From: Rutidosis leptorrhynchoides | Lineage: Eukaryota; Streptophyta; Magnoliopsida; Asterales; Asteraceae | DNA length: 64,000 nucleotides | Direction: 5' to 3' | Assembly: GCF_046630445.1 (NCBI RefSeq) | Contig: NC_092333.1 | Coordinates: 102,894,501-102,958,500, forward strand | In this document: in pieces, positions 1 through 18,225 of the stretch | Position numbering within the stretch: the first letter of the stretch is position 1 | How the letters are laid out: every line of letters starts with the position of its first letter | Made by a program: the position numbers and the translations under genes | The notes under the pieces: generated by a model | Database searches by the model: none | What the model was told of the DNA's origin: nothing | Seen by the model: the letters and a program-made list of their open reading frames with translations, nothing else

Positions 1-1567
<1,567 letters not shown>

Positions 1568-1569
1568 AA

Positions 1570-1585
1570 TATCCCCACACTTGAA
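1570..1585 (-). other. Polypurine tract of element E
   Basis: On the minus strand the sequence is GTTCAAGTGTGGGGAT, directly before the LTR start TGATAGTGC. GTGTGGGGA-type tracts are typical of Athila/Tat elements, where they prime plus-strand DNA synthesis. Confidence 0.7.
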
Positions 1586-3408
1586 CGTTGCTTGTCCTCA
1601 AGCAATACAAAACTTGAAATTAAATCACACGAATCACTTCTTTATTCTTCACACTTTATACATCAGTGATTTTGATACGGCGGTATAGACAATGATAGTA
1701 ACGGTGTGGTTTACAGTCCCACATGACTATGAAAATTTAGATCCTTTAGGAAATTGGATCTTTATGAAAACATTTGATCTTTTGAAAATTCAATCTAGCT
1801 TTTACCCTAGATAAGTTTTCTGGAATAACCCTTCACCGGTGTTTGCAAAATATTTTTGTGGGTTTTGTGGGTATCAGATTTTAAAATTTTAGCTCAAAAC
1901 TTGCGGTTTTGTGTCACCCACTTGCTAACCTTGTATTAGGAAAGCAACACGTCCAGTATACTTGCTCCGTATATTACCTTTCGGCAAACTACCGTCCGGT
2001 TGTAAAGGAAAGCGTTGAACAAGCAACTGTTAAGGCAATGTCTAATGACATGCATTTGATTATGGTCCAAAAACATGTCGGATGCTATTACTATCCTTTG
2101 TAGGAGCAATAGTAAAGATCATCCTATGATTTTTCGGTCTGGCACAAGGTCATGTCTTCGACCATGCTATGCAACCACCGTTCTTACGGTTGACACCCGA
2201 TTTGGTTCAGGTGACCTAATGAATTCCAGGTGAATTTCTAGGATTTTACGTTCAATGGTAATGAACGCATTGAAAATAGGTTTTCAGAAAACAAATCGGT
2301 TTTAATTTTGATCAAAATATTTTCTCGTTCAAGCTCGAGTTTAGATATCATTGAATTCCATGAGTTTGTAATTCTCAATCTTTAATGTCAATCTCAAGGA
2401 TTGAGTAATATCAGGCTTAGAAGCTGATTTTTAATCTTTAAGGAGATTATCCTTTCTGGGGGTCTGATTCATTAGTCTTATCAAGCTAATTTGCACGGCG
2501 CCCTCCCCATTTTAGGAGACAGATCCTCTCATGGTTAGGATAAGTCTGACCACATGGCGACCCTGTTTGATGCTGAGGTCCGTGGATTTCCTGCTGATTT
2601 TAGAGATAACTTTTCTAGATTTTTCGTCAACCTACAGCTGGTCTGGACGAAAACTTCTTGACCTAAATCAAGAAGTGCGTGTCTTTTTAGGAAGACTTTA
2701 CTTCCTTTTAATGATGGAATTGATTCACCGTGTAGATCCATCTCTTTTTCAAATATATTACAGTAAACCGGGTAAAACAGTTAATTTAGTCCAAAACAAA
2801 AGCACCTGCAATAACTTTACAGAAACATGTGATAGATAGTTTTTAATTGAATAACTTGGTACATTCTCCCCACACTTGGCTTTTTTCATGCGTCTTTTTA
2901 TATCTTAATAAATAAATTCAAGCATTTTAGTTGTTTCTCAATTTATGTCCTTTCCGAGGTAACAATAATTTCGGCATTAACACCTAGTTTTATCGTTCAT
3001 AAATATGTATAAACATGCTTTTGAATTCATTTAGTTGAAAAATTTTAAAATTTTCACAATATTTAGAAAATAAGCCAAGTATAAACCCGAGAGAATTTAT
3101 AACCCTTCTCCACACTTGAGATCATGCAATGCCCTCATTTGCATGAAATCAGACTCTAATTATAAATTCATGAGGGTGATTAGTGTAGAAAAGTGATTGA
3201 AAATACCCAGTTTGTAATTACAAAGCTCGTTGAATGATAGATGGCGCGCCTCATCGTTCATTCCTTTTTGTTTTATCACACATGTTTTTCTTCAAAAACA
3301 GTTGCTTTTCTGAACTGTTTGCTAATTTTTGCAAATGTGTCTTTTACCCTTACTCATCATGCATGTTTATTAACGAGTTATGCAATAACCCGAACCCCTA
3401 ATTTAACG
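1586..3408 (-). other. Element E internal 3' region, no gene recognised
   Basis: AT-rich sequence between the gag-like ORF and the 3' LTR. I see no domain on either strand. Its notable content is three further copies of the polypurine-like motif CAAGTGTGGGGA or close variants on the minus strand, near 2866-2878, 3107-3119 and 3425-3438. Confidence 0.6.
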
Positions 3409-4368
3409 TTAACTGGGGTTAGACTTCCCCACACTTAGCTGACGACATGTGAAGTCGGTAGAATAAGTTCCACGAATTAGAATAGTGAGCCAGTTATTTA
3501 CATCTCGGGTGGTGTATAATATATCAATGGGTTTAAAGTTTAGAACCACCCGATCGTCACTACTTAATTCTTTTTTAAGTGTAGCTTTTAGTAAATGGAA
3601 ATGTCTCTTTTCTGGTTCTTGGTCAAATGGATCGATATACACCGATATACATATTTCTATAGGGTGGACAATTCCTAACATTTCCTTCCGTTTATTCTCG
3701 GGATCAAAGGTTTCACCTCTATTACCCAATTGGGTGAAATCTGAGGTGTCATTATCTATTACAGCTCGTAGTTCATCTTCGGTAGATGACTCGTCTATTA
3801 AGAATATTGGGTTGGGAGATTGTGGAATGGTGAATTTCGGGATCGAAGTAGATTCTTTTTCATTAACAGTACTTATCGGTCCCACTACTTTGGTCTCGGG
3901 GGTAAAGTTTTCAACGTTATCGTTTTCCCAAGCGTACCAATTTGTCACCCTTACTTCTTCTTCATTCATTGATTGATCGATGATTTCGTTGGTAGAGGCT
4001 AATGTGTCGATATGTTGTGAAATTGGTAAAGCTGAATAAAAAGTATCATCGGAATAGTTGGTGATTTCGGAGCTCTCGAATTCAACAAAATTCAATGATA
4101 TGATATTTTCTTGCACAATACTCCTCAGATCAACAGGTGTGTAATCTGATAGAGTTTCAGCTTGCCGATTTACAAACTCTATCATTTGTTCATTTTGAGC
4201 ATCGAGTTCTTCGAGTTTGATTTTCATATTGTCTAAAAGATTTTCAGACACATAATTTTCCTCATCTTCTGGTTGTTGAGTTTGGAAATATTCTTGGGAA
4301 TAATCCCAATTTGAATTGTATTCTTCATAATCGTTCCATTCAGGTTCCGTGGGTGCGTAATTTTCCAT
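3409..4368 (-). CDS. Gag-like protein of element E
   Basis: An open frame of 319 codons from the first ATG; the same frame is open upstream to about 4449. Just upstream of that ATG (about 4393-4434) the frame encodes a zinc-knuckle-like CEICGDYHSTWEC pattern, as found in nucleocapsid parts of retrotransposon Gag proteins. The N-terminal 60 residues are acidic and tyrosine/asparagine rich. A likely helical stretch follows (MKIKLEELDAQNEQMIEF), then a low-complexity acidic middle and a less biased C-terminal third. The role would be particle assembly and RNA binding for E. No protease or RT follows. The match to Athila-type Gag is inferred from the knuckle and the context; I did not recognise the whole protein. 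Confidence 0.6.
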   Translation of the reverse strand: MENYAPTEPEWNDYEEYNSNWDYSQEYFQTQQPEDEENYVSENLLDNMKIKLEELDAQNEQMIEFVNRQAETLSDYTPVDLRSIVQENIISLNFVEFESSEITNYSDDTFYSALPISQHIDTLASTNEIIDQSMNEEEVRVTNWYAWENDNVENFTPETKVVGPISTVNEKESTSIPKFTIPQSPNPIFLIDESSTEDELRAVIDNDTSDFTQLGNRGETFDPENKRKEMLGIVHPIEICISVYIDPFDQEPEKRHFHLLKATLKKELSSDDRVVLNFKPIDILYTTRDVNNWLTILIRGTYSTDFTCRQLSVGKSNPS

Positions 4369-4449
4369 AGGAACGTAATAAAAACATTCCCATGTTGAGT
4401 GATAATCTCCACAGATTTCACAACCAGTTATTGTTTCGTCATTCGTTAT

Positions 4450-5382
4450 CTAAGATTGACCGAACGAATTGTCATCAACACCCGTTTGAGAGTATTGATT
4501 AAATTGATTTCGGATGTCATAAAGAGTTTCCAAAATATTCTCGAGATTTTTCATAATGCGCTTTTTTTACCAAATTTTAGCTACAATGTGGTGCATTTAC
4601 TTAATTATCCTATTAGTTATAAAAATAAAAATTATATAAGTTATCAAATTAATAGACTTTTCTGCTTTTGCCCACGTTTCGAATAGCCAATAGATGCAGC
4701 AGGGAGCTAGAACCCTTTAAATCGGAAGCTCACAACTCAGCCACTAACAATTCCAACTATTACTACGAAGCAGAAAATTTGGATGTCTATCAATTTAACC
4801 GCTTAAAATAATTTTTCGTTTTAAAATTTTAGAGGAGAAATAGAAAATATATGTCCTAAAAACTAGTGTGTCGAGAAATAAGAAAGAAAAAGATTACGCG
4901 TCGAAAAACGTCGAAAAATAAAATTAAGAAAGAAAACGTCGAAACTTAAAAATCTAAAAATTTGCGCCTAAAGGTATTAAAGCTTAAAGAAATTCTATAT
5001 CCAAAACGGCAATAACTTAATTAGGCACTAAAATCTAAAAACTGTGTCGCAAAATTTTAAAGCGCCTAAATCTTAATCTTAAAGAAAAAGCACTTAAGGG
5101 GTTTTACGGCAAAGCCTAAAAATCTAGAAATATAAAATAACTACGGCAAGAACTAAGTTTAAGACTAATTATGAATGATAAATATACAAAATTCGATTAA
5201 ACGATTAAAAAAACAAAAAGTAAAAATAAAACTTAAGGTTACAATTTTAATAAAAAATATTATTTTTATATTATTTATTAAAAAGTATTAATTTATATAA
5301 TTAAAAATAATAATAAAACTTAATATTACAAATTAATTAAAAACTTAAACTAAATAATATTATATATAAAACCTAATTAGGT

Positions 5383-5414
<32 letters not shown>

Positions 5415-5699
5415 TAAAACCTAAATCGTATTAATTGCTGGACCAGGCTCGTGTCAGACGTCTCCGCGAGTGCGGTGCCACGTGCCAGGCGAACTCCGCG
5501 AGTCGCGGAGGGTGAAAATTCAAATGAGGTGCTGGTTTCATTCGACATGTTCTGAAATTTTTTTATTTTTTTATTTATTTTTTTTATATATATATTTTGA
5601 TTTTTTTTTAGGATTTTATATTGTTTTTCTAAAAATTATATATAAAAATATTTACACAAATATATATTAAAAATAAAAAATATAGCGTTTAACCTGATT
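4450..5699 (-). other. Element E leader between primer site and gag-like ORF
   Basis: A 1.25-kb AT-rich leader with no recognisable gene. It contains an (AAT)n run at about 5386-5413 and two GC-rich palindromes at 5462-5476 and 5494-5510 (the latter CTCCGCGAGTCGCGGAG). These resemble the palindrome pair found in the LTRs of E. Confidence 0.6.
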
Positions 5700-5716
5700 C
5701 CCCGGCAGCGGCGCCA
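5700..5716 (-). other. Primer binding site of element E (tRNA-Asp type)
   Basis: On the minus strand the sequence is TGGCGCCGCTGCCGGGG, six bases after the LTR end. It is complementary to the 3' end of plant tRNA-Asp except at one position, and is the type used by Athila/Tat elements. Confidence 0.8.
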
Positions 5717-6381
5717 AAAACTTGATGTCGTGCGAGGTGTACGTGAAATACTATATATTTTTGATACGAAAAGCGATACAAATTACACAAGTTTTAATTA
5801 TTTACAGATGGGATATACCTAAACCTTGCTACAACACTATAGGCAGTGTACCTAATCGTAGAGTAGTATAGTTTTTAGTAAGTCCGGTTCGTTCCACAGG
5901 GAGACGACTTATTTTACACTATATTTTAAACAACTATATTTGTACAAAATATATATTTTTATATATAATAATAATATAAAAGGGGGTTTACCGTTTAATG
6001 ACCGGTTTGTCGATTTTATATTTTAAGTCACAATTAAAACCTAATGAAAAATATAAATGACGATAATTTAAGTGCGATAATTAAAAGTGCAATAAATAAA
6101 ATGATAGTAAATAAAAATGCGATAATTAAAAGTGCAATTAGATATGAAATAAAGGAATTATGCTTATTTAAACTTCCGTAATCATGATGTTTGACGTGTT
6201 GATTTTTAGTTTATTCCCATGGGTTAATTATCCTTTGTCCTGGATTATTTAATATGTCCATCTGGTTTTTGTCCATAACAATCCATCAGTCATAAATATA
6301 AAATGCGAGTGTCCTCGTCAAATTATCCTTATACCCGAAGTCAAATATTCTAACTAATTGGGGACTTAAACTGTAACAAGG

Positions 6382-7576
6382 TGTGACGATCGCTCCAAAT
6401 CCATATGGACGAACACGTCATTCATCGATTTCATTGCGAGGTATTTGACCTCTATATGATACGTTTTGTAAACATTGCATTCTTTTGAAAAGGCACACCA
6501 TAAATGAATATTTAAATCAAAGGTTTTCGACATCTGATGATTTTTACATATAGACAATCACCGTAAATAAGTTTACAATAGTACTTCCATTGACAATGCA
6601 GTCAAAATAAGATACATGGTGATGATTTGGTGAATGCAACGTTTCCTTGATAAATATGCCATGTAAGACTCCATGCACATAGCTTGTCTAACATATAAGC
6701 AAACAGCGGAAGACTTCTAGGAAACCTGAGAATAAACATGCTAACAAGTGTCAACACAAAGGTTGGTGAGTTCATAGTTTTAATGTTTCGTATAATCTGT
6801 ATATAAAGGTGGATCACAAGATTTCAGTTGTTTCATCCAGAAACGTTTATCAAAATATTCTACAAGATTGAGCACCCTGGTAACTAAACTTTAACGTTAT
6901 AATAAGTACCTCTGTTTTAACATACATGCAACCAACATGTACAATACACGCAAACCAACGTGTACTAAACTCAAATAGCATACGTCTGTTTAATAGTTCA
7001 GGCTAGGATTTCTAAACCTGGAACAGACGGGGATGTCAAGCCCTATGGATCCATATACTACTACTCACGCCCACCAATTCTTATAACTGGCAGTTAACAG
7101 TTATCAAAGCTAAGGGATTTTCGGTTCAAACTCAGTGTAGAATTTAGTATGTACTTGTATCCATTGCGTTTAAAATAAAGTGCATGTATTCTCAGCCCAG
7201 AAATATATATTGCAAAAGCAATTAAAAAGGGATCAATGAAACTCACCTTATCCGCATATAAAGTCGTTCATCGTAATGTGATCGAAACTCAGAGTATCGA
7301 ATAACCATAGATCTCAACGTATCAATATTGAGATTTAATATTGTAGAAAAGTACGTACACGTAACGGAGATGATAAACACTAGGTTTGATTCAAAAATAT
7401 ACACCCGAACATTACCCATAACCTCCTTGGCAATAACCCATAATTTCCTTAACTCTAGCTTGCTCGTAAACTTGTTTTAAAATCGTTTGGACATAACCTC
7501 GTCGTAGTATTTTATGTATAATACTAATAATATTACTAATAAAAATAATAAGATTAATAATAATAATATTAATCTT

Positions 7577-7664
<88 letters not shown>

Positions 7665-8769
7665 TTGAGAGACAGAGAGATATTGAGAAAAAAGTAAATA
7701 TATTCGAACAAAACTTGCGAGCTTTATAGACCTGGCCTGATTTCCACTGCCATGCGATCGCATGGCTGGGCAGTGTAATTCCCATGCGATCGCATGGGAA
7801 ACTTTTCCAGCTCACAATGTTTTGGCAACTAGCTTGTCGACATATTTTTATAATATATATAATATATAATTTAAATTAATTAATTATATATTATATTTTA
7901 TTCTCGTGCATAGTTGATTTGTAATTTTTGTTTCGATAAGTCGTACGTCGTCACTCGACTTATGTCCCGGTTCCGGTTTTTCGAATGTCCCTTCGTACGC
8001 TGAGAAAACTTGTACATTACATTTTGAGACACGTACCTTAGTCAAAATATAGCCTTAAATTATCCTTAAATTATATCACTCAAAATATAACTTATACATT
8101 TGAGTGTTTTGGTCATTTACATCTATAAATCATCGTCTCGCTATTTGTTAAAATACATTTTAAAATAGTGTTTAATGTAGCAAAGTTACTGTAGCAATTC
8201 ACTGTAGCAAAGTCAATTTCACTATAGCAAGTAGTGATTTTCGAAAACACTGTAGCATTTTGAGTACTGTAGCAATTTGAAAATACTGTAGCAAATTAGT
8301 GTTTTACTGGTTCATCTTAAATGCTTTAGTTAATTTATCTAAATATCAATCGAATCAATAAACGAATGTTACTATCGTTTACTAAATAACTTGAAATTAT
8401 ATATATGTATATATCTTTTTAATATACATAAATCAGTTTTTAAATACACATTGGAAGTTATTTATAAATAAATTTTAATAATAAATATTCCAACTTATCA
8501 TATATATTCAAATAGATATTTAAACCAATAAGTTTAATGTACGGTCTCAAACAATTAATACATTGTTACCTTTTCAAATTATAGTATATATGTATCTATT
8601 TATATATAATTGTTCGCGAATCGTCGAAAACAACCGATGGGTATTTAAATATATAAAAGTAGTTCAAAAATTTTGAGATTCAGTTTTACTGACTTTGCTT
8701 ATCGTGTCGGAAATGTTAATCATACAAAGATTAAGTTTAAATTTGGTCAGAAATTTCCGGGTCATCACA
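6382..8769 (-). mobile_element. Element F: solo LTR of a Ty3/gypsy family
   Basis: A 2388-bp insertion with TG...CA ends flanked by the 5-bp target duplication CAAGG (6377-6381 and 8770-8774). The uninterrupted E LTR at 1 shows the empty site. It carries the LTR modules seen in C, D and G on the minus strand: GAGGT/ACCTC hairpin (6438-6452), AATAAACATG...GTTGGTGAG block (about 6727-6776), and an end reading GGGTCATCACA. No internal region is present, so it is best read as a solo LTR left by LTR-LTR recombination. Confidence 0.85.
7580..7658. repeat. (TA)n microsatellite in F
   Basis: About 80 bp of alternating AT. It occupies the same relative place as the (TA)n tract in the E LTR and precedes a block that resembles E. 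Confidence 0.95.
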
Positions 8770-9353
8770 CAAGGTCTTAATACTTTGTTTAATAATTACA
8801 CCAGGATATCGACTGCGTGTAACCCAAGGTTTTAATACTTTGTTATCAATTATGCCAAGTGTCCTTGTACATAATTTCACCCCTGTTTTAATAATTCTAG
8901 TGACTATTAATTCATTCCCGTGTCCGGTTAAATGAACGATTATTCGTACACATAAATATCCCGCCCATCGTGTCCGATTGAGTGTATATTGTTATTTATA
9001 GGTACGTCCAATTGTAATTCTTTATATTAAAATTAACAAACTATCATTTAGTTAAACAAATATAAAGCCCATTAATAGCCCATAGTCTAATTTCCACAAG
9101 TGTCGTTCTTTTGTTCAAACCCCAATTATGGTACAAAGCCCAATTACCCAATTTTAGTATTTTAGCCCAACATCATAATTACTTCGTCTTAAATAAGCAT
9201 AATAATAACTTAAGTACGAGACATTAATTTAAAAAAGAGAACATAACTTATATTGAGTATTTATCGCGTAGTTTTACACAGACAGAACTTCGACTTTAAA
9301 ACCCGTAAAATAACCTTTACATAACCCAAACTAACTAATATAAAATTACCCTA

Positions 9354-9496
<143 letters not shown>

Positions 9497-10096
9497 TACA
9501 GAGGGAGAGATTATTGTTTTTGTGGTATAAAACTCGGCAGAAGCTCGTTGAATTTATAGGAAATTTTGATCCTGGTGTGCTCCGCGATCGTGGAGGTTTA
9601 TGCCTTCAGAGCTCCGCGAGTGCGGAGGTCCGAAATCCAGCTCACAAATTTTTGGCCATTTGCTTGTCGACGTTTTATTTAAATATATATAATATATAAA
9701 TAATTTATATAATTATTTAAATATTATATTATATTCTTGTGCATAGTTGACTCATAATTTTTAGTCCGTTGCGTCGGGCGTTGATAGTTGGCTCATGTCC
9801 CGGTTCCGGATTTTCGAACGTCCTTTCGTATAATTTAATATCTTGTACTTTGCGTTCCGAAACTTGTACTCTTGTCATTTTTAGACGTTTCTTATCAATA
9901 ATTTGAACCACTTGGATGATATCTTGTACATTTGAGCTTTTTGGACGTTTGCTTCTTCAAATCTTCGTTTTCGCCTTTTGTCTTTGCACTTATTTATTTA
10001 AACGAATATTACTTGAAAATAGAACAGTTGCAACTGAAAACTTTACATATTGGAAGGATATTAATACTAAATGTATGTTTATTTGGAGCACTATCA

Positions 10097-10980
10097 AATA
10101 CCAATATCTATTATCTCTGATAGGGATGGCAGATTTATTTCAAGATTCTGGCAGACATTACAGCAAGCATTAGGAACTCGTCTAGACATGAGTACCGCCT
10201 ATCATCCACAAACTGATGGGCAGAGCGAAAGGACGATACAAACGCTTGAAGACATGCTACGAGCATGTGTTATTGATTTCGAAAACAGTTGGGATCGACA
10301 TCTACCGTTAGCAGAATTTTCCTACAACAACAGCTACCATTCAAGCATTGAGATGGCGCCGTTTGAAGCACTTTATGGTAGAAAGTGCAGGTCTCCGATT
10401 TGTTGGAGTGAATTGGGGGGATAGACAGATTACGGTCCGGAGATAATACAAGAAACTACCGAGAAGATCATCCAAATTCAACAACGGTTGAAAACCGCCC
10501 AAAGTTGACAAAAGAGCTACGCCGACATTAAAAGAAAAGATATAGAATTTGAAATTGGAGAGATGGTCTTGCTTAAGGTTGCACCTTGGAAAGGCATTGT
10601 TCGATTTGGTAAACGAGGAAAATTAAATCCAAGGTATATTGGACCATTCAAGATTATTGATCGTGTCGGACCAGTAGCTTACCGACTTGAGTTACCTCAA
10701 CAACTAGCGGCTGTACATAACACTTTCCACGTCTCGAATTTGAAGAAATATTTTGCTAAAGAAGATCTCACTATTCCATTAGACGAAATCTAAATCAACG
10801 AAAAACTTCAATTCATCGAAGAACCCGTCAAAATAATGGATCGTGAGGTAAAAAGACTTAAACATAACAAGATACCAATTGTTAAGGTTTGATGGAATGC
10901 TCATAGAGGACCCGAGTTCACCTGGGAACGAGAATATCAGATGAAGAAGAAATACCCGCACTTATTTCCAGAAGATACGT
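10097..10980 (+). pseudogene. Integrase and C-terminal chromodomain-like part of A pol
   Basis: Clear similarity to B pol at about 43863-44760: integrase core with the SDRDGRF and [10 protein letters not shown] motifs, then the FHVSNLKK region and the rudimentary chromodomain-like end. The protein-coding part is broken several times, so it is a fossil. The left edge is the E insertion, not a natural end of the gene. Confidence 0.85.
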
Positions 10981-11035
10981 CAACACCTCCAACTGCTTAA
11001 AATTTCGGGACGAAATTTATTTAACGGGTTGGTAC

Positions 11036-14586
<3,551 letters not shown>

Positions 14587-15417
14587 GGTGGTGTTGTTGA
14601 AGCTGGTAAGTTTTGCACCATATTTTCCACATTGATTACTCGAGCGCGAAGTTCGTTGACTTCTTCTATTATTCCGAGATGATTGTCGGAAGGAACGAGC
14701 GAATGAATAAGGTTTAGAATTTTAGATAGAATATAATCGTGGCGAGATACTCTGGAAATGAGTGTGGAAATGGTGTTTCAAATGGGTTCACCGGTAAGTG
14801 CTTCAGGTTCTTCGCCAAGAGGGGAATGTAGTGGATGGAAAGGATCGCCTTCTTCGCGTTTCCATTGGTTAAGTCGTCTACGAACCCATCAGACGAGTTG
14901 GGGATGGCTGATTGGTTGATTCATTCTGGTGATGCTACTTCCGAAGTTTAGGTGAACATCCATGTCGGAATAGCTGTCGGGTCTCGAAGAACTTTAACTA
15001 GTGACGAGTTCCATTTCGTACGATTGAGTAAAGGATTTTTTTTTTTTTTTTTTTGATAGGAAATGATTTTCGAATATTAGATGATATTCTAACTACATAG
15101 AATACTTATATATAGCATAAAGATTTCTCAAATTACGGAGAAAATTTCGAAAGCTGTCAGGCAAAGGTAACAGTAACAGATACGATAAGATATAAATTAG
15201 CAGATATGCTAAGATATGAGTTTTGTCTATACACTATCTAGGCAATAGAGGCAGTAAGATGTGTCTAGACTTTAAGGATGATAAACAAATAATTTTTGAC
15301 ACTAAATGATAAGCAAAGCTTTTGACATGCAGACACGGTGAAGTCCAGACCCACTAATGTATCTAAACAACTATCAGTTAGACACACTAATGCAAGACCT
15401 GGTTCGCTAAGACCACC
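14587..15417 (-). other. Internal region of D, no coding domain recognised
   Basis: On the minus strand this matches the internal region of C, including the stretch around GCGCGAAGTTCGTTGAC (about 14643-14660) and the start of the small Ser/Asp-rich ORF of C. A poly(T) run lies at about 15034-15053. Confidence 0.7.
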
Positions 15418-15429
15418 GCTCTGATACCA
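15418..15429 (-). other. Primer binding site of D (initiator tRNA-Met)
   Basis: TGGTATCAGAGC on the minus strand, two bases after the LTR end. It is complementary to the 3' end of plant initiator tRNA-Met and the same as in B and C. Confidence 0.85.
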
Positions 15430-17189
15430 CCTGTAGTGACCCGTCCTAATCCATCTTGACGAATACATTACATTTGGTTACATCGCGAGGTACTTGACCT
15501 CTATATGATACATTTTTACAAACATTGCATTCGTTTTTAAAAGACAAACTTTCATTTCATCGAAAGTTGACAGCATGCATACCATTCCATAATATATCCA
15601 ACTATAATTGACTTAATAGTAATCTTGATGAACTCAACGACTCGAATGAAACGTCTTTTGAAATATGTCATGAATGACTCCAAGTAATATCTCTAAAATG
15701 AGCAAATGCACAGCGGAAGATTTCTTTCAAACCTGAGAATAAACATGCTTTCAAGTGTCAACCAAAAAGTTGGTGAGTTCATTAGTTTATCATAAATAAT
15801 CATTTCCATTATTTTAATAGACCACGAGATTTCATTTTCATTTTCATAAACATACATCTCATATCAGACATTTCGCAAACTGCATAGAGATAAAAATCAT
15901 TCATATGGATTGAACACCTGGTAACTGACATTAACAAGATGCATATAAAATATCCCCATCATTCTGGGACACCCATCGGACATGATAAATTTCGAAGTAC
16001 TAAAGCATTCCAAATTCCAGAATGGGGATTGTTAGTTCCCGTAGATCTACCTTTAGGATTCGCGTCAATTAGGGGTGCACTAATTCTCAAAATTAGTGAT
16101 GTTACCTAATTCTTAGGCTACCAAGCTAAAAAAGGGCATATTCGATTCGATAATCCAACCATAGAATGTAGTTTCGATTACTTGTGTCTATTTCATAAAA
16201 TAATTATAAAAACAGCGCATGTATTCTCAGTCCCAAAAATATATATTGCAAAAGCATTTAAAAAGGGAGCAAATGAAACTCACTTAATGTATTTTGTAGT
16301 AAAAATACATATTACGACATTGAACAATGCAGGGTTGACTTCGGATTCACGAACCTATATCATTTGTATATATATATATATATATATATATTAAAACATA
16401 TAATGGAAATCACATAATTTTATTTATTAATATATATTATTTACATATATTTGTAGTTATATAGGATTTATATTAAATTCCATTTAAAAACATATACTTA
16501 TATTATATCCTAAATTATATGTTATATATATTTATTTTGTATATATATTTTAAAATGATTAAAATCTATATAGTTATATTAATGTATCCATATTTATATA
16601 TATACTTGTTTAGTGTTATATTTAAAAATCAATAATTTGTTATATGTAAGTATTTATATAAATAATATTAATAGGTTTTATATATATAGTTATGTAAAAT
16701 ATTAATATAATTAGAATATATGTAATAAGTATATTTTATGCACAGAATATTTATTTGTTTAAAAAATAGTTTTGATAATAATAATGATTTACTAATAATA
16801 ATAATAACACTAATATTTATCTTCTTAACTAAAATGATAATAATACTACTAATAATAATACTAATACTTACTTATGACTACATATTTTATAACTTAAATT
16901 CATAATCGTTTTCATAATTGTACTTGTATTCATTTAATTATAACCATTTTCCATAATTTTTATCATCACTTTTATTATAAATTTCGTAACATGAATGTTG
17001 TTAACATGTTCATAATCATATTAATGATGATAACTACAATAATAATACTACTAATAACAATAATGTTAGTCATGATAATATTAAAAATTTTAATTGATAA
17101 TTCTAGTAGTAATAATAATAATATCATAATTTACATTAATAATAACAATAATCCTCTAATTAATAATAACAACTAACATAATGATAGTA

Positions 17190-17293
<104 letters not shown>

Positions 17294-17332
17294 GATGAGA
17301 CTACCTCAAGAAAATCGGCCTAAAAATAATAC

Positions 17333-17401
17333 AACCACTCCAGGGACTCGAACCCCCGACCTCTCGAAACCCGACACCATCCCTTAACCATTCCTTCAGC
17401 C
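17333..17401 (-). other. tRNA-like segment within D LTR
   Basis: On the minus strand a GGTTCGAGTCC box (RNA polymerase III B-box consensus) lies about 40 bases after a TGGTTAAGGG stretch that resembles an A-box. The corresponding place in the LTRs of C carries the same kind of segment. It does not fold into a standard tRNA, so it is not called a tRNA gene. Confidence 0.55.
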
Positions 17402-18159
17402 TAGTTTTTCTGATTTATTATGCGTATAACTTTATTTATTCCTATTCTCGTGTTCTATCTTCTTCATCATCATCATCAAATAATTTCGACCAGTTAGCCA
17501 CAATAACACTAATAATGAATCTATGGTTGTGTTTAAGACTTGAAAATAATTAGATAACAATAACATGTGTTCTTGATTAACAAAAATAAATAAATAAATA
17601 AAAATACAGCTCTTGCCTTCGACGCTGAATAAATAAAAAAAATTGATTTTCGCAATTTATAATGATATAGCTAAAGGTTATAACATGAAATAGTTTATAA
17701 ATCATTAATAAAAACTATTGAAATCATCCATTTAAATCAAATCATCACAGAAATTTTTAATTTGATCATAGAACACAGTTTGACTTTTTAAAACCAAATC
17801 TTTGACTCTCAAATTCATTCTTGATATAGCGAATTGAGGTATGAAAATTTTCATATAGTTAGAGTACGAGATTCCTAACAATCCTGCATTAATGGATTTT
17901 GAGATTGATTTCGAATTCAAGTTTTGGTAATAAAAAAAATTGCAACAAAGTGTCGGGCGGTTTTTTTTATCTATATTTTGGCTTTTTGATTTCCACAAAT
18001 GCAATGTTTAATATATAAAGCGGACTGATAATTGAAGTAGAAACACTGGTGAATCACATATTTGTATTGTTGTGTTGCAATGGTCGACAAGAGTTCACAA
18101 GCGTATAGGAAAAAAAAAAAAGAAAAAAATAAAATATGATAAAGATATAGATATCACGC

Positions 18160-18225
<66 letters not shown>

